Shown here: positions 12,049 to 22,878 of the stretch, one piece after another
Numbering within the stretch: position 1 is the stretch's first letter
Layout: each line of letters begins with the position of its first letter
Assembly: GCA_017893485.1 (NCBI GenBank)
Contig: CM030362.1
Span: 124,001-188,000 of the forward strand
DNA length: 64,000 nucleotides
Source of the DNA: Hemerocallis citrina
Taxonomy: Eukaryota; Streptophyta; Magnoliopsida; Asparagales; Asphodelaceae
Direction of reading: 5' to 3'
Program-made: the position numbers and the translations under genes
The notes under the pieces: model-generated
The model's database searches: none
What the model saw: the letters and a program-made list of their open reading frames with translations, nothing else
Told to the model about the DNA's origin: nothing

Positions 12049-13858
12049 TATGTTGTTAATTTACTTTTAAGTTAAACCCTAATCTGCATATCATAATTTT
12101 AATGATACCTGCTGTATTGGAATCCTTGGTTTTCCAAAAACACATTCCCCCCCCCTCCCCCCCCCCTCCCCCCCCCCCCCCCCCCCCCCCACACACACAC
12201 AAAAAAATCTTCCCAAAACTAAAAAAAACTCATTACTTTATTACCATCTCTCTTTTCTCTCTTCACTTTTTCATATTTCTCTTTTCTTATCTCTCTCTCC
12301 CATTCTTTCTTTATTTACTTAGAAATTTAGATTTTAAGTTTAAAGTTTGTAAATTTTCAGAATTTTATGTTTTTTTTATTGTACATGTTATATTGAAAAT
12401 AGCAATTATAATTATTTTTATTGTACAGTTAAATTTCATCATTTTCCACACTTACAGTTCTAAGAAGTTTGATTTTACACCCCTATTTATAATTATTTTT
12501 CAACATATAGTAATGGAAACATGGACTTTTATTTACAACTAATTATTGTCATACTATTTAAACTTGAGCTACATAATTGTTGTTTTACTTTTTACAAGGA
12601 TTTTCCTGTTTTGTATCGTTCCGAAGATGTGCCGTAGGCACGTGCCCACGGGCAAATCTGGGTTAAACATTGATAGTACAGGAAATTTTGTTTTCCTTTA
12701 AAGTTAAATTGACTTATACCTTGAGTTGTGTTACGGATTCTGACAGTGAAAGTTCTTCTGCGCGATCCGATGCATCCGATGCAATTCAATCACCGAGAAC
12801 GTAAACCATAATTCAGGTAAGAATTAGTATTATTCGAGAAATTTATTTTGTACGGTAATTTACTGTGTTGATACTATTTATGTTGTGTTCTGTAACTCCA
12901 AATTTCTTTAGTTTCTATAGTACGTTCATTGTTGCAATATAAAAACCATATATACTTTTCACCATGTGCCTTACAGTGCCTTACGTTATACAACTTGCTA
13001 GAATATTTCACCATGTGCCTTACAATATACAACTTCCTTTTTCTCATTGACAAACAAAACAACTCTTTTTCTCATTCCATTTGATGCTTAAAGTCGAGAT
13101 ATTTGCGGTTGAATGCTATTTGCATTGTTCGTAGTGCGAATTTTGATGAATATGAATTCTGATTTGAGAAGAAAGGATAAAGCTTGAATCTTTTGAATCT
13201 TTCATGTTTGTTTTGTTCATTTTAGTTTTATGTGCCCATAAAAGTATATAGTTCATTTTAGTTTCATGTCTAAATCTAATCTTGATTGTCAGTGATTGGA
13301 GAAGAAAAATACGATCAGAGTTTCTCAGATTTAGTAGAAATTTAGGGTATACAACTTGCTTTTTCTCATTTCTAATATCTTTTTGTTGTGTTTTGTCACA
13401 GGGCTTTCGTTTTTTTCCAGTTCGCCTGTATCTAAAAATTTGGTCTCCTACATAGAGAGTGACCCAAGTGTCTTGCCTTGCATAGGCGCACTCAGTGAGG
13501 TTAAGCTTTTTTCTTTTTTTCCATTTTCTGACTTGCCAAAAAAAAAAAAAAAAAAAGAATTACATCATGGATGTGTTGAATATTCATGGTTATTGTTTGT
13601 TGTCCAAACTAATGCTGGATGCCACATCTAGTTGTTACACTTGACAATGTCAGAAGTCTCTTGCTTACCCCACTGTGAATCTTCTATGTGATCTTATCTC
13701 AGCAGAGTCTAGATATACTTTCATGTAACTAAGGAGTAGAATATGCAACTTTGTAGGTATCCTGAGAAGTATAACTCTGTAACTAAGGAGTAGAATATGC
13801 AACTTCAATAAAAAAAATTCATACTCTAACTAATGAACCTTACTTGATTAAAACTTTT
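12049..13858. other. Left arm, noncoding remainder
   Basis: Contains a C-rich tract with CA repeats (12147-12200), a Helitron-type hairpin GTGCCGTAGGCACGTGCC (12629-12646) and AT-rich sequence. It ends in a short poly-A (13540-13557) and two copies of an AAGGAGTAGAATATGCAACT-like block (from about 13731 and 13783) near the centre. No exon is recognised beyond STT3. Confidence 0.6.
12147..12190 (+). repeat. Poly-C tract
   Basis: A run of C interrupted by three T, followed by a short CA repeat. The mirrored G-tract is at 24109-24155 in the other arm. Tract lengths differ, as expected for slippage after duplication. Confidence 0.95.
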
Positions 13859-14334
13859 ACTTGATTAAATCATTGAATAAAAAGATCATCTAACTGAATA
13901 AAAAGTTTTAATCAAGTATGGTTCATTAGTTAGAGTATGAATTTTTTTTATTGAAGTTGCATATTCGACTCCTTAGTTACAGAGTTATACTTCTCAGGAT
14001 ACCTACAAAGTTGCATATTCTACTCCTTAGTTACATGAAAGTATATCTAGACTCTGCTGAGATACGATCACATAGAAGATTCACAGTGGGGTAAGCACGA
14101 GACTTCTGACATTGTCAAGTGTAACAGCTAGATGTGGCATCCAGCATTAGTTTGGACAACAAACAATAACCATGAATATTCAACACATCCATGATGTAAT
14201 TCTTCTTCTTCTTTTTTTTTGGCAAGTCAGGAAATGGAAAAAAAGAAAAAAACTTAACCTCACTGAGTGCGCCTATGCAAGGCAAGACACTTGGGTCACT
14301 CTCTATGTAGGAGACCAAATCTTTAGATACAGGC

Positions 14335-15127
14335 TGTGGTAGGGTAAAAATGGCTTGGGAGCCCAACCAGGGCCCAATACAACTATCACTCAAAAAAGGT
14401 AAAAATAGCAACCCAGTTCGGCTCCGAACCGCTTCAGGGTCGGCGCCGAACCTCATGTTTGCCCGCACAATACCGGCCTCCTCGTACCGACGAGCCTCAG
14501 TAGTCCTCGGAGTCCGATCCAGGACAGTCCCTCAGGCCGTCCCCCCTCTCTGGCGGAGCTGAAGGGTGACCTGGCGCAGCCTAGGCCCTCTGATCCCCCC
14601 TGAAGCACAGGAGACCCACGATCAGCCACGTCAGCTCCAAATACCACCCAGGGTTTCGCCACGTCGGCCCTATACCACTCCTGGTATTGCCACGTCCGCC
14701 CTAAACCCCCTGGGCCTCCTTCCACGTCAGGCCCACGGGCTTTCGGATCCAGACCCGGCCCCCAAGTGGAACCCAACCCGGTTGGAAGTCTCTATAAATA
14801 CTAGACCCACACCCACCTTTTGAGGTAATGAATCTTTTGCCACTTAAATATACCTAGTTATTGCTACTCTCTCACAAAGACTGACTAGATCGTCGGAGGG
14901 TCCGCCACCGGGATAAACCCCGGTGTTTCAGGACCGTCTGCAGGTACACAAGACCTCGGATCCGACCCTTCTGATCCGAGCCCAGACTTCAACACCATCC
15001 CTAGCTCATCGTAGGTTCCAGAAGGTCAGCCGAAGGTCGGCAGACGAGCAGCATTCTCCTTCAATACAAATTGAGTCCGAACTCACACCTGGTGCATCCA
15101 CACGTCTCCCAGAAATAAACCGCATCA
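14335..15127 (+). repeat. 5' LTR
   Basis: 793 bp, TG...CA ends. It contains the TATA box at 14792-14799 and is followed after GGT by the primer-binding site. Confidence 0.96.
14792..14799 (+). promoter_or_regulatory. TATA box of the 5' LTR
   Basis: CTATAAATA in the context GTCTCTATAAATACTAG. It is the only strong TATA motif in the LTR and is correctly placed for U3/R. The same sequence is in the 3' LTR near 22538-22545. Confidence 0.7.
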
Positions 15128-15130
15128 GGT

Positions 15131-15148
15131 TGGCGCCGTCTGTGGGAA
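15131..15148 (+). other. Primer-binding site
   Basis: TGGCGCCGTCTGTGGGAA begins three bases after the 5' LTR. It starts TGG, the complement of a tRNA CCA end, and matches the TGGCGCCGTC-type sites common in plant Gypsy/Tat elements. I do not assign the tRNA. Confidence 0.85.
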
Positions 15149-15207
15149 CACTGCTCCAGAAGCCGATCCGAGCCAGACCCTCAAAGGACCTCGACAGCCG
15201 AACCCTC

Positions 15208-16770
15208 ATGGCCTCCAAAGGCAAGGGGGCTGCTTCCTCCGTCAACCGACGGGACTCGCCTCCACCAACTGATAAAGCCGGGCCACGCGCGTCGAAACAC
15301 AAGGCTCCCCCTCGGGAGTCCCAAAGAAGCATCGCCCGGCCAGCCCAGCCCGACCTCCGGGGGATAATCCTCAACCGCAAGATTACCCGCAGCAGGGGAA
15401 GGGCCGCTTCCAACCCGGCCCCGAACCGTCCAATACCGCCGCCCGAGGGACGAAGACCCGCGCTCAGCCGAGTCGGAAGACAACCCTCGGACCAACCAAA
15501 CCGGGTCGAGGGAGCCCCTGTCACTCACAAGGAGTTCCAAGACTTCCGAAGAGAAATTCTGGGAGCTCTCCGACGGGCCCCCAGGGAAGAAACCCTCCAT
15601 TCCCAAACAGGGTCGGACGCCGAAGCCAGCGCGTCCCGCCTTTCAACGATCCAGCCGAAGGACGATGACGTACTCCTAAGGCGCCTACAAGAAATGGAGG
15701 ATCGCCTCGATCACATAGGGGACGGCGGCCAAAGAGCGGCTCAGGGGTACAGACCTGTCCGTCCTCCCTTCTCTGCCCCCATCCTCCAAGCGGAAATACC
15801 CCGGAATTTCCGACCCCCTCAATTCGAGACCTACGACGGCGAGGGAGATCCTGCTGATCACATGGAGGGTTTCAAAACCCTCATGATGATTCACAGCGCC
15901 TCGGATGCCCTGCTCTGCCGAGCCTTCCCTGCCACCCTTCGGGGTCCAGCTCGTGAGTGGTTCTCGAAGCTCGCCCCCGGCTCCATTTACTCCTTCGACC
16001 GACTCGAGGGCAATTTCCTCGCCCACTTTGTCACTAGCCGGAAGGCTGAAAGGACCAGCGCCTCGTTACTCGGGCTCAGACAAATAGAGGGGGAATCACT
16101 CAGAGTGTTCGTCCGGAGATTCACCGCTGAGGCAAGGTCGGTCTCCTCCCTCGACCCGGGCGTCGCTTCAGCGGCATTCCGACACAACGTCCGTCACGGG
16201 CAACTGAAGGCTTCTCTGGCGAAGAGACCCCCCGTCGACTTTCCCGACCTCCTCAATAGGGTCGAGAAATACATTAGGGCAGAAGAGGCCCTTAACCCCG
16301 AAGATGCCAGGGATACCACCGGGAAGGGAAAGCGGAAGACCGAGGAAGTCGAACCACCAAAGAAAGCTCCAAGGGACCCGGGGGCCATGAAGAAGGTCCC
16401 GCCGGTCCCCCGCTTCGAGAGGTACACTCCCTTGACGCATAACGTATCCGCCATCCTCTTAGAAATCGAAGACAAAGGCATTGTTCGACTACCTCCCCGA
16501 CCTAACAACGGCAAGAACCGAGATCAGCGCTTCTACTGCCGCTTCCACCAAGACCATGGACACGACACAGATCAATGCCGGGCACTGAAAGACGAGATTG
16601 AGGAACTCATCTCCAGGGGATACCTCCGAGAATTCACCCGGGAAGTCCCGCGGGATCGACGAGATACTAGGAGCCGGAGACACTCGCCCCCGAACCCCAC
16701 TCCGAGCCGCATACCGAATCGGGATCCCGAGTCCGAGGGAGCCGCGGACACGCCATTTATCTTACATTGA
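15208..16770 (+). CDS. gag: Gag polyprotein of the Tat-type element
   Basis: Encodes the structural protein that packages the element's RNA into cytoplasmic particles. The frame is open further upstream into the LTR, but the ATG at 15208 (MASKGKGAASS) is the first after the primer site, giving 520 residues. A basic, low-complexity N-terminal region is followed by a Retrotrans_gag-type domain from about residue 206 (FETYDGEGDPADHMEGFKTL; later LRGPAREWFSKL). A CxxHxxxGHxTxxC-type zinc-binding motif sits near residues 443-458 (YCRFHQDHGHDTDQC). It ends at TGA (16768-16770), and the protease follows in the same frame. The lack of frameshifts fits a recent insertion. Confidence 0.9.
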   Translation: MASKGKGAASSVNRRDSPPPTDKAGPRASKHKAPPRESQRSIARPAQPDLRGIILNRKITRSRGRAASNPAPNRPIPPPEGRRPALSRVGRQPSDQPNRVEGAPVTHKEFQDFRREILGALRRAPREETLHSQTGSDAEASASRLSTIQPKDDDVLLRRLQEMEDRLDHIGDGGQRAAQGYRPVRPPFSAPILQAEIPRNFRPPQFETYDGEGDPADHMEGFKTLMMIHSASDALLCRAFPATLRGPAREWFSKLAPGSIYSFDRLEGNFLAHFVTSRKAERTSASLLGLRQIEGESLRVFVRRFTAEARSVSSLDPGVASAAFRHNVRHGQLKASLAKRPPVDFPDLLNRVEKYIRAEEALNPEDARDTTGKGKRKTEEVEPPKKAPRDPGAMKKVPPVPRFERYTPLTHNVSAILLEIEDKGIVRLPPRPNNGKNRDQRFYCRFHQDHGHDTDQCRALKDEIEELISRGYLREFTREVPRDRRDTRSRRHSPPNPTPSRIPNRDPESEGAADTPFILH

Positions 16771-17487
16771 GTCCGTGGAAGGCCAATGGGAGGGGAATCG
16801 AATACTTTCCGAAAAGCCTTCATCAGAGAGATGAATGCTGTCCAAGGCAATCCCTCTCCCGAGCTACAACCCGCACCGGTCTCGTTCTCAGGGGAGGACC
16901 TCAAAGGCGTTCGCCTCCCCCACTGCGACGCCCTCGTCATTAGCCTCCGCATGGCTAAGTGTGAAGTTTGCCGAATCCTTGTCGACAACGGCAACTCGGT
17001 GAACATTCTTTTCCTCGAAGCCTTCGAGAATCTGAAGTTACCTAGAGGCAAGCTCCAACCGGCCGGGTACACCTTACTTGGGTTATACGGCGTCCCTGTC
17101 ATGCTAGAAGGGATTGCCGCCCCCGACGTTACCGCGGGGCCGGCTCCCGCCAAGAGGACCGAGCCTATGGACTTCAGGGTGACCAACGTCAAGACGGCTT
17201 ACAACGCCATACTCGGCCGACCCGGGTTATGCTCCCTCCAAGCAGTGCCTTCGGCCTACCATCGGGAGCTCAAATTTTCCACCCCACAAGGGGCCGGCGT
17301 CGTCCGAGGTAGCAAAGAAGCAGCGCGATCATGCTACATGACCACCATCGGAGGAGGAATGTTCCCCCTCAACGCCGTCATGTTCAAACCAGGGAACGAC
17401 GACCCTATCCCCGGACCTGCCGTCGAGCCAGAGAGGTTCCCCCTTGACGCCAAGCGCCCAGTGAATTCCTGCAAAGAACAAGCCTAG
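16771..17487 (+). CDS. Retropepsin-like aspartic protease
   Basis: Processes the Gag polyprotein. It lies in the same frame as gag, separated only by the TGA at 16768; the first ATG is 16786, giving 233 residues. The block CRILVDNGNSVNILF (active-site Asp near residue 67 counted from 16786) and the downstream YNAILGRPGL are the paired hallmarks of plant Gypsy/Tat proteases. Pre-ATG residues (VRGRPMGGESN) resemble the gag-pro linker of the family, so translation by stop readthrough, or a recent nonsense change, is likelier than an independent start. The usual reverse transcriptase does not follow; the frame ends SCKEQA. Confidence 0.85.
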   Translation, partial: VRGRPMGGESNTFRKAFIREMNAVQGNPSPELQPAPVSFSGEDLKGVRLPHCDALVISLRMAKCEVCRILVDNGNSVNILFLEAFENLKLPRGKLQPAGYTLLGLYGVPVMLEGIAAPDVTAGPAPAKRTEPMDFRVTNVKTAYNAILGRPGLCSLQAVPSAYHRELKFSTPQGAGVVRGSKEAARSCYMTTIGGGMFPLNAVMFKPGNDDPIPGPAVEPERFPLDAKRPVNSCKEQA

Positions 17488-18005
17488 ACTTTAACATAGC
17501 TAGAAGTGAACCTTTTGTAAAGCTTTCCTTTGTAAAGGACCGTTTTAGCGCCCCCCCCCTATCTTATACTAAGGAAATCTCGTTGTATCACACTCCAAGC
17601 ACCTCGGCAGACCCGACATTATACCAGGTTAGGGGATCGACCCCCAAGGCGTCACCTCACCCCACTCCAATTCCTCACGCAACAATAAGGCCGAGCCACA
17701 TCCCCTTCATCATTTCGTGTACTGACAACCGGGGCAAAGGCCTTTACAGAAATACTCCCCTCGTCTCGAACGGCACGCCACGTCGGAACGACGGGGGGCC
17801 CACCTCGGGAAGGGGGCCCCAACCTACGAAGTGAGCCAACTCGAAGCACATAGGCAGGGAGATCCGGAAGCAACCGGCGTCAAAGCCCTTGGCAAGTCAG
17901 AATAATTTTTTTTACGAAAATGGTGCTGCTTCTTACAAAAAGGCGGGGGCCAGTCCGCGGGAGGCAAATACAATCGAAAGAAGGAAAGAAGAAAGAAAGA
18001 CAAAA
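17488..18005. other. Noncoding spacer of the Tat-type element
   Basis: Where pol would lie in an autonomous relative there is about 0.5 kb without domains, including a short C-run (17551-17560). It separates the sense gag-pro from the convergent antisense gene. Confidence 0.7.
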
Positions 18006-20273
18006 CTATACAACCCGATTTCCCTCCTCGGCGTCGATCGAGTTCACAGGAGGATCGACGGCCGGGTTGTCGACGAGCCCCTCTCCGGCAGGAATCTTCG
18101 GGGTCCCGTCAATCTCCATGTCGTACTCGAAGTTCGCCAGATCGAGGGTCGGATAGAAATGCCTCACATGACTGAGGGCCTTCGCATAGCACTCATCCTG
18201 GGCGGCTATCACCATCCGCTGGCCCGCATCCGTCAGCTCTTTCCTCTCCTTGGCGAACGCAGCTGTCAACTCCCCCTTCTCCTGGGCAAACTTCCTCTTC
18301 AAGGAGGCCACCCTCTTCCCCCACTCGGTGTCCTTGGCCTCGAGCTCCAGCTTCATCTGCTGCTCCCTCTGATGCGAACCCTCGAGCTCGATCCGCATCT
18401 CCTTCATCTCTCGCTCGCTCTTGTCCGCCCGAGCACGTTCTTGTGACAGGGACGCTTCGTAGAGATTCTTCACATTAGCTCCCTGCATGCAAGCCTGCAA
18501 CCGAAAGACGCAGATAAGAAGAAAACTCCCGAGGCAAGACTAAACAGAAAGGAGGAGGTCGACAAGCTTACCGACACGGCGGCCTGCGCCAGGCGCGTGA
18601 ATGCCACCTCCACGGGCTCGCTCTCCATCATCTGGCGATCGCGAGGCGTCGCCAGCTTCTCCACCACCTCTACGGCCTGGGCTTCCTCGGTCAGAAAGTC
18701 GCCCATCCGAACCGACCAGTCCGGCGCCCACCGTTGCCGCAACAACTCCACCACCGGGTCCTCCTCCTCTACCAGGGGACCTTTCCCCTTATCAAGATCG
18801 GATGCCCTCGCCGGGCCCTTACCCCTCAAAGGGGCAGCCCCCTTGCCCGTCTCCGAACGAGTCCTCTTAACCCTCGGCTCGAGCGGTACCTCCGAGATGA
18901 CAAGGGGCGGCTCCCTCGGCCGCTTCGCTGCCTCCCCCTTCTTCTTCGCGGCATTTTCCTTCTTCATGGCGAGCCTCCTTGCTTTGATCGATGCCTCATC
19001 CATGTTTACAGAAAAAACCATTAAGAGCAATGAGCAAGAATGTACGAAAAGATCGAGAGAAAAGGAACAACTACATACGGAGAACGGCGGGGCTCAGTCC
19101 AACGCTCGCCAGGTGAACCTCCGTCACCTTCGTCCAGTCGATACTAGGGGACAAACGGAGACGCTCGACAAACCCCCACTCCTCGACCGTCAGATCCCCC
19201 TGCCTCGGCGCAGGATAACTCGGCTTGGAGTAGTTCCATCGAGTCGGAATGTCCCAGGGCTCGTCGCTCCGGATCACCAGATACTTTTTCTTCCAATCCG
19301 TGATAGAGTCCGGGTGGCTATGAACAACCTTCCTCCTACTCCGGGGGGAGATGTAATAAACACCCTCGGCCGCCGAACTAATCATCAGTGTCGCTCGGAA
19401 CACGCTCAACCGCAGGGGTACCTGTTGTTCCTCGCACATCAGTACAAAACAGATTATCTGCTTCCAAGAGTTCGGCCCGTACTGCATCGGTGCCAGGGAG
19501 GCCCAGTTCAACACTTTCCGTACAAACGGATGGACTGGCAGCCTCAGTCCAGAAATGAACGCGTCCACAGGGAAGACGCAATACCAAGCAGATAGGGGAT
19601 CAGTCGGGCGAAGAGTAGAGCTCGGCAGCATCAATTCGTAACTAGGACCTATGTAGTACGCCAGCTGCAAAACTTCCAAGTCCCCGCCATCCAAGACGGT
19701 CAGAATTGCGTCCATCAACACCCTCGTCCGACTCGGCGAAGAGGCCTGCACACCAAAGAGCTCCTGGTCGGACAGGTCGTCAGGATATTGACGGAAATGC
19801 TTCGGCTGCACGGGCGAACCTATCCCCTGGCTCAAACCACCAGTCCCCAACCCTACCTTCCTCGGAGCCTTCTTCCTCTTCTCGGCTCGCTCCGGAGAGG
19901 GAGTGAATAAGGGCCCCCGACCAGTCAGCATGGAACTCGGACCTACCCCCTGAAACGCGGATCTCCTTACAATGCCGCCCTCGCCTCCCTCTCCCTCGGT
20001 AGCCAACTCCAAAACACGGACGTCGTCCGAACCATCAGTCGCTTCCTCCGACTCGCTGCTCTCCACCACGAAGGGACGACGAGAGCGCAACAGCCTCGCG
20101 CCATATACCTCCTCCTTACCTACCGGTTCCTCCCACGAAACCGTATCAGAAGACTCATTAACGTACACTGACTCCTCCTCGAGTACGGGCTCCTCCCAGG
20201 ACGTCGATTCAGAGATAGGCTTCACTTCCCCCCTAGACATCGACGCTGATGAGCCAGACTGAGCCCTGTCCAT
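18006..20273 (-). CDS. Antisense spliced gene with Transposase_28 (putative gypsy-type) domain
   Basis: Three open exons read opposite to gag. Exon 1 (20273-19079) starts MDRAQSGSSASMSRGEV, has an acidic Ser/Glu-rich region, then DAFISGLRLPVHPFVRKVLN and YGPNSWKQIICFVLMCEE. From memory this matches the plant 'transposase (putative) gypsy type' domain (Pfam Transposase_28). It ends at donor GTATGT. Exon 2 (within 19030-18572) is Lys/Arg-rich (LAMKKENAAKKK) and ends at donor GTAAGC. Exon 3 (18494-18006) follows TTGCAG in matching phase; it encodes a long Glu/Lys/Arg coiled coil (about residues 20-90) and ends at a stop. The exon 1/2 acceptor is less certain: the phase requires an AG within AATCAAAGCA-like sequence (ATCAAAG) downstream of the nearest AG. 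The function of such antisense genes is unknown; regulation of the element is often suggested. Confidence 0.75.
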
Positions 20274-20930
20274 CTATGCCTAAACTAAGCAGACTTACCA
20301 ACTCACCTGGGGTTACTTTGGAAGGGCGAGCCTGGTACAGCAAGACGCAAAGATGAGCGCTGAAGGGTTGCAAAATTTTCGAAAAAGAAAAGAGTGGTAT
20401 AGGCTGGAACGCCCTTCATCTCTTCCGGAAGGATAGAACCTTCACAGTTGCAAGCAGCTCACCCCTCGAAGTTCGATCGTTATCCCTCTCGCCCTGACCC
20501 CCCCTGGACCTGGCTACCACGACAGGGCCATCAGATCCAAGAGAAGATCCGGGCGACAGAGAAACCACCTCTCCGACACAACCGGGGGTTAAAATTATCA
20601 AGAGACAGGCGTCCGCCGGAGCAGACACCTTTGAGGGCCAAATAGACCACCCTTGCTTTGATCTGAACCACTACGAAAAAAGAAGGGGGGGGGGTACTTA
20701 TAGCCTCCCCCCTAGGGGCCGGCCTTTATGACATGGGGAAAACCAAACGACGGAAGACCATGCGCCATACATTTATTAGGCGGCGCCATTAAAGCACCTA
20801 GGAAATGGGAACCTCGCACAGATCCCAGGGCACCCCCAATGCTCCGCGAAGACGACAGGGGTTATGAGCTAGCCAGATTGGGGGCGAACCGTTGTGTCTT
20901 GGGACTGGTTGAGCAGGGTAGTCTCCTCAG
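20274..20930. other. Upstream region of the antisense gene
   Basis: Noncoding; presumably holds the antisense gene's promoter, reading leftward. A G-run lies at 20686-20694. No clear TATA box was assigned. Confidence 0.5.
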
Positions 20931-21990
20931 GAAGGCTCAACGGCTCGCCATCCCCCCTGATTGGCCCATAAGCCCCTCGCCAGCTCGAGGTCGGTCCAGC
21001 ACCAGGGTAGTCTTCTCACAAAGCCTCCACGGCTCGCCATCGTCCTCGCCGACCCATAATCCCTCGCCAAGCTCGAGGTCAAGTCTGGCACCAGAATAGT
21101 CTTCTCAGGAAGGCTCAACGACTCGCCTTCGCCCTTACCGACCCATAATCCCTCGCCAGCTCGAGGTCCGGTCTGGCACCAGGGTACTCTTCTTCGGAAG
21201 ATCCACCGGCTGGCCATCACCCTTACCAGCCCATAATTCCCCCTCATCTCGAGGTTCGGTCTGGCACCAGGGTACTCTTCTCAGGAAGAAACAACGGCTC
21301 GCCTTCACCCTTACCGACCCATAATCCCTCGCCAGCTCGAGGTCCGGTCTGGCACCAGGGTACTCTTCTTCGGAAGATCCACCGGCTGGCCATCACCCTT
21401 ACCAACCCATAATTCCCCCTCGTCTCGAGGTTCGGTCTGGCACCAGGGTACTCTTCTCAGGAAGAAACAACGACTCGCCTTCACCCTTACCGACCCATAA
21501 TCCCTCGCCAGCTCGAGGTCCGGTCTGGCACCCGGGTACTCTTCTTCGGAAGATCCACCGGCTGGCCATCACCCTTACCAGCCCGTAATTCCCCCTCGTC
21601 TCGAGGTTCGGTCTGGCACCCGGGTACTCTTCTCAGGAAGAAACAACGGCTCGCCTTCACCCTTACCGACCCACAATCCCTCGCCAGCTCGAGGTCCGGT
21701 CTGGCACCCGGGTACTCTTCTTCGGAAGATCCACCGGCGGGCCATCACCCTTACCAGCCCATAATTCCCCCTCATCTCGAGGTTCGGTCTGGCACCCGGG
21801 TACTCTTCTCAGGAAGAAACAACGGCTCGCCATCACCCTTGTCGACACATAATCCCTCGACCTCTCGAGGTTATGTCGCACACCAAGGTACTCTTCTCCG
21901 GAAGATACAACGGTTCGCCATCGCCTACTCCTACCCATAAACCCTCGACTAGCTCGAGGTCCTATCAAAGCCTCAGGGCAACCCCACCAT
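20930..21990 (+). repeat. 88-bp tandem array before the 3' LTR
   Basis: The landmark CTCGAGGT recurs every 88 or 89 bp (for example, TCGAGG starts at 20984, 21073, 21161, 21249 and 21337). Roughly 12 units are present. In the middle, two unit types alternate (GATCCACCGGCTGGCC versus GAAACAACGGCTCGCC), giving a 176-bp higher-order dimer. Tandem arrays near the 3' untranslated region are known in Tat/Ogre-type elements. Confidence 0.93.
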
Positions 21991-22065
21991 GAAGGCCCTG
22001 TGGCTCGCCATCCCATTTCTGCAACCATAAGCACTCCTCCACGGCTAGCTCCCGCACCCCCCGCA

Positions 22066-22080
22066 GGAGTGGGGGGCTTG
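22066..22080 (+). other. Polypurine tract
   Basis: GGAGTGGGGGGCTTG abuts the 3' LTR start (TGTGGT at 22081). This is the expected plus-strand primer position. Confidence 0.8.
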
Positions 22081-22873
22081 TGTGGTAGGGTAAAAATGGC
22101 TTGGGAGCCCAACCAGGGCCCAATACAACTATCACTCAAAAAAGGTAAAAATAGCAACCCAGTTCGGCTCCGAACCGCTTCAGGGTCGGCGCCGAACCTC
22201 ATGTTTGCCCGCACAATACCGGCCTCCTTGTACCGACGAGCCTCAGTAGTCCTCGGAGTCCGATCCAGGACAGTCCCTCAGGCCGTCCCCCTTCTCTGGC
22301 GGAGCTGAAGGGTGACCTGGTGCAGCCTAGGCCCTCTGATCCCCCCTGAAGCACAGGAGACCCACGATCAGCCACGTCAGCTCCAAATACCACCCAGGGT
22401 TTCGCCACGTCGGCCCTATACCACTCCTGGTATTGCCACGTCCGCCCTAAACCCCCTGGGCCTCCTTCCACGTCAGGCCCACGGGCTTTCGGATCCAGAC
22501 CCGGCCCCCAAGTGGAACCCAACCCGGTTGGAAGTCTCTATAAATACTAGACCCACACCCACCTTTTGAGGTAATGAATCTTTTGCCACTTAAATATACC
22601 TAGTTATTGCTACTCTCTCACAAAGACTGACTAGATCGTCGGAGGGTCCGCCACCGGGATAAACCCCGGTGTTTCAGGACCGTCTGCAGGTACACAAGAC
22701 CTCGGATCCGACCCTTCTGATCCGAGCCCAGACTTCAACACCATCCCTAGCTCATCGTAGGTTCCAGAAGGTCAGCCGAAGGTCGGCAGACGAGCAGCAT
22801 TCTCCTTCAATACAAATTGAGTCCGAACTCACACCTGGTGCATCCACACGTCTCCCAGAAATAAACCGCATCA
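22081..22873 (+). repeat. 3' LTR
   Basis: 793 bp, matching the 5' LTR except for three C-to-T differences noted near 22229, 22292 and 22321. Confidence 0.96.
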
Positions 22874-22878
22874 CAGGC

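Larger units (their letters stand above)
14335..22873 (+). mobile_element. Young non-autonomous Gypsy/Tat-type LTR retrotransposon (gag-protease only)
   Basis: Two 793-bp LTRs (14335-15127 and 22081-22873) begin TGTGGTAGGG, end CGCATCA and differ at only three positions that I could find, all C to T. The flanking 5-bp duplication is CAGGC (14330-14334 and 22874-22878). Inside, in order: primer-binding site, gag, aspartic protease, a noncoding stretch, an antisense spliced gene, an 88-bp tandem array and a polypurine tract. No reverse transcriptase, RNase H or integrase frame is present, so it must be moved in trans. The layout with an antisense extra gene between pol and the 3' LTR is known for some Tat-lineage elements. 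The whole element is GC-rich compared with its surroundings. Confidence 0.95.

Noticed and set aside
14453..15606. Minus-strand frames opposite gag and in the LTRs
   Set aside because: Shadows of the GC-rich sense gene; no family recognised, and the LTR copy at 22199-22522 repeats the same frame by duplication.
18597..19595. Plus-strand 332-codon frame
   Set aside because: Opposite the antisense gene, whose three exons have splice sites, coherent domain order and a coiled coil. The plus frame is low-complexity Ser/Pro/Arg.
20927..22214. Frames through the 88-bp tandem array
   Set aside because: Open because of the repeat's composition; no conserved protein and no consistent start.
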